From contig JAIQFZ010000036.1 in the NCBI GenBank assembly GCA_020073015.1, positions 1-32,980 of the forward strand: a stretch of DNA of 32,980 nt. The letters run 5' to 3'. A model generated the notes under the pieces. It was given only the letters and a program-made list of their open reading frames with translations. It was not told the DNA's origin and did not search any database. This document shows, piece by piece, positions 16,563-22,779 of this stretch. The position numbers and the translations under genes are program-made. Origin of the DNA: Terriglobia bacterium. Lineage in GTDB: Bacteria > Acidobacteriota > Terriglobia > Terriglobales > Acidobacteriaceae. Positions within the stretch are counted from its first letter, which is position 1; each line of letters opens with the position of its first letter.

Positions 16563-17906
16563 TCACACCATCTCCGCCAGTCCCCGCGCCCGCCGCACTT
16601 CATTCACTGTCACTACTCCATTCCGCAAGAGGATCTCGTCAATCTGCGCCTGCTGCATCTCATCCGTGGCATCGACGTCAGTGAATACGAATTCCAGGTC
16701 CGTCCATCCCAGCTTTTTCCCGATGGCATCCCGCGTCAGATGCTCCGCCACCAATCGCGCGGTCGGAACAACCGCCGACCGGAAGGCCAGTTCATTCATC
16801 TCCGCTGCCGTCGACCGGTTCACATCGCGCTCCACTCCCAGAAACTGCGCCGGCAAGTCGAACGCATCCGCGATCACCCGCAACAGGAACTCCTGCCACG
16901 CCAGCCGGAGGTCTGCATCCGTTCCCGCCCCAAACCGTAGTACCTCCGGCTTCGATTCCACCGAAAGAATCGGCACCCGCCCCGTACCCTCAATCTCATC
17001 CTGCCACCACCGGATCAGCCGCTCGTGATGCGCCGGGCTCAGATCCTGCAGCCACAACGCATACTGCACCACCGAATTCGAAGCCAGCCGAGACGCATAC
17101 CGGTGCGCGCTAAGAAACGAGTTGATCGTTTCAAACGCCACCTCCACTCGGCCCAACCCGAACGGAGTATGCGTCCGAGGATTCAACCGGATGTAACTCA
17201 GTTCGTCATCGTTAAGAACGATCTGCCCCTCCGGCCCATGAAAGCCCGTCGCCTGCACATACCGAGGCGAATCCGGCCGCCCATCCCAATCCGTCATGAT
17301 CCGGATCGAAGCCCCATCCACTGGCCACATCAGAAGAGGTAGCGCCGGCGTCCCGCCGGCTGTCGGGACGGAGTCTCGCCGTCCCAGCCCGTTGACCGAG
17401 CCAGTCCACCCGTCCACCCGATCCAACTCAATCGCTCCAAACCCGCCAACGATCACGTCCTCCAGCACCTGCTCCAGCAGTGACCGGAACGAATCATCCG
17501 GATTCGGCGCCTCAAAATTCTCGGTCAGGATCTGCGCCCGCAGCGCGCCCTCCGGAATCTGGTCCAGCGACCGCCCCCGCCGAGCCTGGATCCGCCACTT
17601 CATCCCCGCAATGCGATCCTTAGTTACATTGATCGCCCGCCGCGCCACCGGAGTCTCCGCAAACCGCCGCAAATTAGCCGGCGTAGGCTTCGGCACAAAG
17701 TTGTGTAGGGCGGACACTCCTGTCCGCCCAAAGCGTGCAGCTGTCGTAACTCCTGAGGGAAAGAACGGGGCCAGGTTCGACCCCGCTCCCACCGTCCGCC
17801 GCCCACTACTTCCGGCTCGCGCAAACAACTTCGCCGACACCAATTCCCGCAGCGACACTTCTCCCACCCGGCGCATAGCGCCGCGAACCCTCTCTCGAAT
17901 GTTCAT
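16563..17906 (-). CDS. Phage portal protein with two in-frame repeat insertions
   Basis: A 447-aa portal of the HK97-type family, the ring at the capsid vertex through which DNA is packaged. The ATG at 17906 follows GGGGAGATC. Family features include PKPTPANLRRFAETPVARRA near residues 72-91, the DRIAGMKWRIQ block, LLMWPVDGASIRI, and the C-terminal FDLPAQFLGVERDVNRSTA and EILLRNGVVTVNEVRRARGL segments. Two stretches interrupt the expected sequence and coincide with dispersed palindromes: residues about 45-70, including RFGRTGVSALHN (17703-17735), and residues about 173-190, including GRRDSVPTAGGTPA (17341-17386). Both keep the frame. The gene follows a terminator and lies upstream of the protease, as in HK97-like modules. 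Confidence 0.85.
   Translation of the reverse strand: MNIRERVRGAMRRVGEVSLRELVSAKLFARAGSSGRRTVGAGSNLAPFFPSGVTTAARFGRTGVSALHNFVPKPTPANLRRFAETPVARRAINVTKDRIAGMKWRIQARRGRSLDQIPEGALRAQILTENFEAPNPDDSFRSLLEQVLEDVIVGGFGAIELDRVDGWTGSVNGLGRRDSVPTAGGTPALPLLMWPVDGASIRIMTDWDGRPDSPRYVQATGFHGPEGQIVLNDDELSYIRLNPRTHTPFGLGRVEVAFETINSFLSAHRYASRLASNSVVQYALWLQDLSPAHHERLIRWWQDEIEGTGRVPILSVESKPEVLRFGAGTDADLRLAWQEFLLRVIADAFDLPAQFLGVERDVNRSTAAEMNELAFRSAVVPTARLVAEHLTRDAIGKKLGWTDLEFVFTDVDATDEMQQAQIDEILLRNGVVTVNEVRRARGLAEMV
17341..17386. repeat. Double hairpin repeat inside the portal gene
   Basis: GCCGGCGTCCCGCCGGC is followed by GGGACG...CGTCCC. Both hairpins fall inside the portal frame and encode residues about 173-190. 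Confidence 0.75.
17703..17735 (+). repeat. REP-like palindrome inside the portal gene
   Basis: GTGTAGGGCGGACACTCCTG plus the closing TCCGCCC arm, nearly identical to the intergenic copies at 30613-30640 and 1864-1885. On the antisense strand it encodes FGRTGVSAL of the portal. Confidence 0.85.
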
Positions 17907-17921
17907 GATCTCCCCGTCTTC

Positions 17922-17947
17922 GTGTGGAGCGGACATTCCTGCCCGCG
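17922..17947 (+). repeat. REP-like palindrome upstream of portal
   Basis: GTGTGGAGCGGACATTCCTG with a closing CCCGC arm. The pairing is imperfect, so it looks like a decayed copy. Confidence 0.65.
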
Positions 17948-17998
17948 AACGGCGTGCAACTATCTATGATCTTGCGACTACAATCACTCTCACATTCT

Positions 17999-18059
17999 GT
18001 CATCCTGAGCGAGGATTGCCGCTCACGAAGTGAGTGGCAACCGCAGTCGAAGGACCCCT
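17999..18059 (+). repeat. Dispersed palindromic repeat, long form
   Basis: GTCATCCTGAGCG and CGCAGTCGAAGGACCCCTA frame a third, different inner palindrome (TTGCCGCTCA...TGAGTGGCAA around CGAAG). It lies in the 248-nt gap before the portal gene. Confidence 0.85.
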
Positions 18060-18101
18060 ACTTCACCAACCCAGCCTGCATCGCCCGCAGGCTTTCTCCC
18101 C

Positions 18102-18133
18102 AAACAAAAACGGCACAGCCTTCGCCGTGCCGT
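18102..18133 (-). terminator. Intrinsic terminator before portal
   Basis: On the minus strand ACGGCAC...GTGCCGT is followed by TTTTGTTTG. It lies about 20 nt past the stop of the small membrane protein, so the capsid genes downstream need read-through or another promoter. Confidence 0.75.
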
Positions 18134-18154
18134 GCAGCTCTCATCTTTACCATG

Positions 18155-18478
18155 TCAAAGGATCGCGAACGCCCGCCCTAGCGCAAGAATGCCGCCCAAA
18201 AGACAGAGCACGCCCGCAATCACCGAGGTTAAGTCCGTAGCTTTCCGAATCGCCCACACTCCAACCCACACCCACATAGTTCCAGCAACAAGTTCCACGC
18301 CAGATGGACTCACCCCTAATTTAGCCAGCCATTCTGGCACCTCTAAGATTGCGAACACGCCAAGAAGCACAACCATCACAATACCAATGGCAACCGCATA
18401 CGCGAGCACGATGTGTTCCCGCCACCATTTTGCGCGCTTCTTACGTGCCCGATTCGCGGCTAGGAATTCATCCGTCAC
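18155..18478 (-). CDS. Small three-helix membrane protein, unknown
   Basis: A 107-aa protein with a basic N-terminus (RARKKRAKWWR), then three predicted membrane segments: IVLAYAVAIGIVMVVLLGVF, ELVAGTMWVWVGVWAI and SVIAGVLCLLGGILALG. The GTG start at 18478 overlaps a TGA (GTGA) that belongs to a duplicated scrap of the DUF3037 gene's 3' end, so originally it was probably coupled directly to that gene. No family is recognised. A toxin-immunity, sensor or effector role in the kinase/DUF3037 cassette is possible but not shown. Confidence 0.6.
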   Translation of the reverse strand: MTDEFLAANRARKKRAKWWREHIVLAYAVAIGIVMVVLLGVFAILEVPEWLAKLGVSPSGVELVAGTMWVWVGVWAIRKATDLTSVIAGVLCLLGGILALGRAFAIL

Positions 18479-18499
18479 GCCCGCAGCTCCCGCCGCACG
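18475..18499 (-). repeat. 25-bp direct repeat, copy 1 (scrap of DUF3037 3' end)
   Basis: Identical over 25 nt to 18901-18925. On the minus strand both copies encode the end VRRELRA plus stop, followed by GTGA coupling. Here the copy is not attached to the gene and precedes the next membrane protein. Confidence 0.85.
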
Positions 18500-18538
18500 C
18501 TGTCTCCAGTCCTGCTAGGTAACCAGTCTGCTCTGTTC

Positions 18539-18904
18539 CTAAGGAATTGTACTCATGATCCAGAACACTGCCGTCCCAAAACATGCGGACGCTATAGGCG
18601 CGATCAAGCGCGGTCGCCCTAGGAACCCTAGCAGCGGTGCAAGTGCGCAGATCCGCACGCTCACCTTGGTCCAGGTCTGTGCGACGCGAACCTGAGCTCC
18701 AAAATCGCTCCCCCAGAACGCTGGCATCACAAACCTTAGAAACACCGCCACCGAAGCGAGCGCGACCGCCGCCAGGCTGACCCAATCCCTCCAGCAAAAC
18801 CATTTCTCTGAAGAGGTCTTCAGCAAGCGGAACCAGGAATAGAGGAACCCGATCAGCCCCGCAACGCAGCATGCCAAAATGAGCACTTGTACAGATGTAC
18901 TCAC
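18539..18904 (-). CDS. Multi-pass membrane protein, unknown
   Basis: A 121-aa protein with about three to four hydrophobic segments: VQVLILACCVAGLIGFLYSW, WVSLAAVALASVAVFLRFV, and a C-terminal pair including ICALAPLLGFLG and IASACFGTAVFWIM. The GTG start overlaps the stop of the DUF3037 gene (GTGA). It is bracketed by a 25-bp direct repeat whose other copy lies after it, so the gene looks inserted between the DUF3037 gene and the next membrane gene. No family is recognised. Confidence 0.6.
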   Translation of the reverse strand: MSTSVQVLILACCVAGLIGFLYSWFRLLKTSSEKWFCWRDWVSLAAVALASVAVFLRFVMPAFWGSDFGAQVRVAQTWTKVSVRICALAPLLGFLGRPRLIAPIASACFGTAVFWIMSTIP

Positions 18905-18925
18905 GCCCGCAGCTCCCGCCGCACG
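18901..18925 (-). repeat. 25-bp direct repeat, copy 2 (authentic DUF3037 3' end)
   Basis: This copy is in frame and forms the true C-terminus VRRELRA of the DUF3037 protein. The twin lies 426 nt away at 18475-18499. Confidence 0.85.
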
Positions 18926-19704
18926 TCCTCCGCCACCGCCGCCATCTCCCCCACCACCCGCACCCGCACCGAATTCTGCTCCAGCATCCCGATCGCAAAC
19001 GCGTTCCGATCTTCCGGCAACGCCAGCCCCTGGTCCACCACCGCCGTCAACGACGCCCGCATTTGCTCCTGCCGCATCCCCGCCTCAATCCGCGAGTAAC
19101 GATACGCCAGCGCCAAAGCCTGGTCCACATTCACCGCCAGCGACACCGCATGAAACATCTTCACCGCCCCGCCCACTCGATATCCAAAATCAATCCGGAA
19201 CGGATCGCCCAGCCCCGTGTACTTCCCCACATCCAGATCTCTCTGCATCAAGTCCAGCACACCCGCATCGGCGAAAGCCTCTTTCATCGTGGCGACAATC
19301 GCCCCGCGCCCCGTGCGCTGCTGCGTCCGCTCGCCCCGTCCCAGCGGAGCGAAATACATCTCCGCCAGCACTTCCATCTCTTTCGCCGGATCCTCCGTCA
19401 GCACGCCCTTCGCCGGTGAGACATCCAGTGAAGACCCGAACCGCTCATCGACCAGGTGAATCAGGTCGTCCCGCCGCCGCAGACTGCCCAGTCTCCCGCG
19501 AATCTCGTTTTCCACCTTCTCAAACCACTCTGTCTCCACCTCCGGAGCCACACACTGCAGCATTCGCCAGTCGCGCGTGAACCGCAAATCCGCAAACCCG
19601 CCATCCTTCTCCACCAACAACAATCCCACCGTGACAAAGTCATCCCGCAAAGCATGCGGCAGAAACCGAAGCAGGAACAACTCAAGTTGTCGCTTCTCAG
19701 CCAT
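18901..19704 (-). CDS. DUF3037-family protein
   Basis: A 267-aa protein whose N-terminus matches the DUF3037 pattern: LELFLLRFLPHALRDDFVTV followed by GLLLVE, where the family has RY.P...R.EF.NVGV. The remainder is helical, with HAVSLAVNVDQALALAYRYS and a C-terminal MAAVAEDVRRELRA. The function of the family is unknown. I recall genes of this family standing next to HipA-like kinases in many genomes, and here a HipA-like kinase lies upstream with one small gene between. The ATG begins 7 nt after the restored stop of the four-helix-bundle gene, so the three form one unit. The stop is coupled to a membrane-protein gene. Confidence 0.75.
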   Translation of the reverse strand: MAEKRQLELFLLRFLPHALRDDFVTVGLLLVEKDGGFADLRFTRDWRMLQCVAPEVETEWFEKVENEIRGRLGSLRRRDDLIHLVDERFGSSLDVSPAKGVLTEDPAKEMEVLAEMYFAPLGRGERTQQRTGRGAIVATMKEAFADAGVLDLMQRDLDVGKYTGLGDPFRIDFGYRVGGAVKMFHAVSLAVNVDQALALAYRYSRIEAGMRQEQMRASLTAVVDQGLALPEDRNAFAIGMLEQNSVRVRVVGEMAAVAEDVRRELRA

Positions 19705-19710
19705 CAGCCC

Positions 19711-20084
19711 TCAGCCCTCAGTTCCAGTCCTAGGCTGGCCGAGGTATTGGATGAAGCCGCTCAACATCTTCTTAGTTTCGACCACCTGTTCCGAAAGCTG
19801 CTGGTAGACCTCGGGATCCAGGTAGCCAGATCATGCGATAACAACAGGTGATACTCCAGCTCGCTCGCCGAACCGAGTGCGATCTGTAAGAACCGAGCCA
19901 GATCAGGTCGTGAGTTCTTTCCCGACCCTTCAGCGATGTTAGCCCCAATCGAAACAGCCGCCCGCCGAATCTGGCTGGTCAGGCCGTACAATTCCTCTCT
20001 CGGCAACAACTTAGTCACGCGGCAAACATCCAGCGTCAACGCGTGCGCCTTATCCCAAACCTTGAGCTCTCGAAAATCGCGCAT
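19711..20084 (-). pseudogene. Four-helix-bundle protein (S23/IVP-type), frameshifted
   Basis: The first ~86 residues match the four-helix-bundle family: FRELKVWDKAHALTLDVCRV, ELYGLTSQIRRAAVSIGANI, AEGSGKN, and ELEYHLLLSHDL. After HDL the frame turns to nonsense (ATWIPRSTSSFRNRW) and stops at 19761. Reading one base over restores the family ending: GYLDPEVYQQLSEQVVE, then TKKMLSGFIQYLGQ, to a TGA at 19711. A single missing G at about 19827 (CTGGGCTAC to CTGGCTAC) explains this. The restored protein is about 124 aa, the family's usual size, and ends 7 nt before the DUF3037 start. A homopolymer error in assembly is possible. Members are known as intervening-sequence proteins of 23S rRNA and as stand-alone genes of unclear function. 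Confidence 0.85.
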
Positions 20085-20148
20085 AACGCCCTTCCCTAAC
20101 TCAGAAACCGAACGCCTTACCCGACGGCTGATGGCTGACGGCTGACCG

Positions 20149-20952
20149 CTAGTTTTCTACCCACTCCGGAAACGGCCGCCGCGGCGAACTCCGAAACGCC
20201 TGAATCAACTCCCGCACCACTTCCCGCCGCTCAATCAGCTTCGTCACCAAACGTTCCAACTCATCCCAGGATTCCCCATACCACGCCGGAGGAATCTCTC
20301 CCGCCACCGCCCAGATCGCATCTTCGTCCAGCTTCTCGATCCGCGACAGCCAAGGCTCAAACGACTCCCACCCTCGCACCCGAGCATAAACTTCGTTCCT
20401 CGGATACACACCGCGGAGCGGAAAATCGGGAAACGTCCACTCCCCCGCATTGAAACAGTAACCCTGATCGATAAACGCCGCCGAATATTTCCGTTCCCGC
20501 AGCTTCCTCCAGAATGCCGCCTGCCGCCCGTCCGCGTTGCACGTCCACTTGTCCAGCGCCAGGATTCCGGTAAACGTATCGAGATTCCGAACCCGGTCCA
20601 GCATTTCCGGCGGAAGATAATCCAACACCTGCCCCTCCACCGGACTTACCACATACCGCGACCCGAATTGCAACCCCGCCTCGGCCGGGATCACCTGCGC
20701 CCCCAGCACAATCGTCAGTTCCGCCGTGTGTTCCACCAGCCACTGCGTGACCTCCACCACTTGCGCAATCGGCACCGGCAGCCCCACCCGCTCCGCCAGC
20801 CGAGTCGCCAGAAACTCATTCGCCAGCACCCGCTCGCTCTGCGGATTGTTCCGAAACTTCACCACATAATAATGACCATCGTCGCAGCGCATCAGATGCC
20901 CCTGCGCACCGCCCCGCATCCTCTTAACGTGTTGGACCGCCGTGGTCGGCAT
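20149..20952 (-). CDS. HipA-like kinase
   Basis: A 267-aa protein resembling the short HipA-family Ser/Thr kinases. Lys32 in YYVVKFRNNPQ is the likely ATP-binding lysine. The GLPVPIAQVVEV block follows. LALDKWTCNADGRQ (Asp134, Asn139) corresponds to the catalytic Asp/Asn loop, and FIDQGYCFN (Asp162) to the metal-binding Asp. No HipA N-terminal domain and no HipB-like repressor are present, so it is not a classical HipBA pair. The start could be the GTG at 20973, but the ATG at 20952 is preferred. The gene lies between the large terminase and the portal, an unusual insertion point in a head module, and is followed by four-helix-bundle and DUF3037 genes. Confidence 0.75.
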   Translation of the reverse strand: MPTTAVQHVKRMRGGAQGHLMRCDDGHYYVVKFRNNPQSERVLANEFLATRLAERVGLPVPIAQVVEVTQWLVEHTAELTIVLGAQVIPAEAGLQFGSRYVVSPVEGQVLDYLPPEMLDRVRNLDTFTGILALDKWTCNADGRQAAFWRKLRERKYSAAFIDQGYCFNAGEWTFPDFPLRGVYPRNEVYARVRGWESFEPWLSRIEKLDEDAIWAVAGEIPPAWYGESWDELERLVTKLIERREVVRELIQAFRSSPRRPFPEWVEN

Positions 20953-20974
20953 CTTCCACGAACCCTGATCCACT

Positions 20975-21038
20975 TGTCATCCTGAGCGGAGCAGAGTGAT
21001 TCGCGAAGCGAATCGCTCTGCGGAGTCGAAGGACCCCT
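20975..21038 (+). repeat. Dispersed palindromic repeat, long form
   Basis: TGTCATCCTGAGCG opening, GGAGTCGAAGGACCCCT closing, inner palindrome GCAGAGTGATTCGC...GCGAATCGCTCTGC. It fills the gap between terminase stop and HipA-like gene start. Confidence 0.85.
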
Positions 21039-21133
21039 ACCTCATCGGTCCGCCTGCGTGGATACAGTTCTCCACTTTGCAATCTATCCTCTCCCTGCTC
21101 CCGTGCCTGTGACCACCGCCACATCAACTTTGT

Positions 21134-22693
21134 TCACTTTTCCGCCAGGCTTTCCCATCCCATCTCGACGCTTGCCCCGCGTCCCGCTTCCGCCGCCCGC
21201 ACTGCCCACGCAATCGCCAGCGCCATCACGCAGTCATCATGGGTTCCCGGCGCTGCTCCCGTATTCCCATCCGCGTACCGCACAAACGTCCGGCACTCAT
21301 TCAGCAGCTTCGCGCTTCGAAACAGCGTCGGCTCCTCCGCCAGCGCCGCCGCCAGATTCTCAATCATCGCCGGCCGGCTCACCGCTGACGTCAGCCACCC
21401 ATCCTGCCCTTTCTGCACGAACACATTCGGATACTCCATCATCCGCAGACACGCCAGCACCCCGTGCCCGTGATTGTTCTTCTCCACCGCCAGCAGCGCC
21501 GTGTTGTATTCCTTCCCCAGATCCACCAGCTTCTGCGCCAGTTCCCGCGGTGGATAATGCCCATGCAACTCCACGCACTGCGTTCCCAACTCCCGATCGA
21601 TCACCTGCGCGCAAGAGTAGTCGCCCTCCGCTCCACCCCCCGCCGGATCCACTCCGATCACATACTCCCGCCCTGCCTGCGCCGGAAGCCAGGTCATCAG
21701 CCGTCCGTTGTCCCGCGTCTCCACCGGATCTCCCGATCCCGCCAGCGCGCGTTCCACCGCCGTCAAATCAAACACGCACTCGCCCGACGCCCGGAAGCAA
21801 GACACCGCATCCTCGGCAAACTCCTGCACCGCGAATCCGCGCAGCGCCGACCACTGCTTCCGCCGCCAGGCGATCTGTCCCGGCTTCAACCCGTGAAGTT
21901 CCGCCAGTCCCCGTTCTTCCTCCGTCATGGGCAGAAAATTCGGACCAAGCTTCGCTTTGTACCTGTCTTCAAACCACCACGGGAAAAAATGCCGCGTATA
22001 TCCTGTCTCGTCCGCCCGCTGCCACTCCTCATAAAATGTTCCGCCGGCGCCATTGGCAGTCGACTCCAGCACGATGTCGCCGCCCGGAACCACCGCCGCC
22101 CGCAACGATGCCAGTGCTTCTTCTCCTCCTGGCCCCCACCGCGCCACTTCCGAGCAATGCAGGTTCTGAATCGTCCATCCCCGCCCCGCGTTCTCGTCCG
22201 CTGTCGCCACCGAGTACTCGCTATCCAGCAAAGGAAACACCAGCTGCCGCGCATTGCAATGCGAAGTCCGCAGCGGACCTTTTCGCCACTCCGCCGGTAG
22301 GTTCTCCCAGAACCGCCTCACAATGTGGAAAATCTCCTCCGCCGATTCCCGATCGTGCGCCACCTGCACACTCAGCGTCCCCGGCCGGGTGATCGTCTGC
22401 ACAAAAAATCGCGCCGCGATGTAACTCGTGATCCCAAGTTGCCGTGCCTTCAGCACAATGTTTCGCTTCGAGCATCGCCGCGAATACTCCCGCTGCACCT
22501 GATTCAGGCGGAATCGCCTCCGATTCGTCTTAGTTCGTATCCGCAACCACCGCCCGATAAAAGCGTCGCGCCTCGTCGGCACCCATAACTCACCGAGTTC
22601 CAGCTTGCCCACCTTCCGCCGACGTCCCACCGGACGTTCATCCAAGCGTGTCCCCAGCAATTCAAACGCCCCAAGCCCCCAATGACTCGTCAA
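21134..22693 (-). CDS. terL: Phage terminase large subunit
   Basis: A 519-aa DNA-packaging motor and nuclease. The ATPase part has a Walker-A variant LKARQLGITS (81-90), a Walker-B LHCSEVARW with Glu182, and a coupling motif LESTANG (209-215). The RNase-H-like nuclease has Asp349 in VIGVDPAGGGAEGDYS, Glu404 in LLAVEKNNHGHG, and Asp486-Asp487 in GTHDDCVMALAIAW. All key residues are present, so it should be active. The start codon is TTG, preceded by AAGGAAAG. No clear small terminase lies next to it; the 124-aa protein at 31279 is one weak candidate. It is separated from the head genes by the HipA/DUF3037 cassette. Confidence 0.92.
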   Translation of the reverse strand: MTSHWGLGAFELLGTRLDERPVGRRRKVGKLELGELWVPTRRDAFIGRWLRIRTKTNRRRFRLNQVQREYSRRCSKRNIVLKARQLGITSYIAARFFVQTITRPGTLSVQVAHDRESAEEIFHIVRRFWENLPAEWRKGPLRTSHCNARQLVFPLLDSEYSVATADENAGRGWTIQNLHCSEVARWGPGGEEALASLRAAVVPGGDIVLESTANGAGGTFYEEWQRADETGYTRHFFPWWFEDRYKAKLGPNFLPMTEEERGLAELHGLKPGQIAWRRKQWSALRGFAVQEFAEDAVSCFRASGECVFDLTAVERALAGSGDPVETRDNGRLMTWLPAQAGREYVIGVDPAGGGAEGDYSCAQVIDRELGTQCVELHGHYPPRELAQKLVDLGKEYNTALLAVEKNNHGHGVLACLRMMEYPNVFVQKGQDGWLTSAVSRPAMIENLAAALAEEPTLFRSAKLLNECRTFVRYADGNTGAAPGTHDDCVMALAIAWAVRAAEAGRGASVEMGWESLAEK

Positions 22694-22743
22694 AACTTTC
22701 CTTTCCCTGTGGCCAAGCTTTGTCAGCGACTCAAACCATTACG

Positions 22744-22775
22744 ACTGAGAACTGAGAACCGGGAACGGAGAACTG
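22744..22775 (-). repeat. GAACTGAGAACCGGGAAC repeat next to deacetylase-gene stop
   Basis: Shares ACTGAGAACTGAGAACCGGG followed by AAC with 14131-14153 downstream of the capsid gene. Confidence 0.6.
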
Positions 22776-22779
22776 AATT

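Noticed and set aside
16436-16603. Longer start for the prohead protease (238 aa)
   Set aside because: The extension is encoded by a dispersed repeat and overlaps the portal end; AAGGAG positions the ATG at 16435.
15326-16684. 452-codon plus-strand frame over protease and scaffold genes
   Set aside because: Antisense shadow rich in Arg and His that crosses two dispersed repeats.
20149-20952. Classical HipBA toxin-antitoxin pair
   Set aside because: No HipB-like HTH repressor lies next to the kinase, and the HipA N-terminal domain is absent.
12879-21038. Possible CRISPR array from recurring 27-60 nt repeats
   Set aside because: Copies are spaced by whole genes, vary internally and are palindromic; there are no regular spacers and no cas genes.
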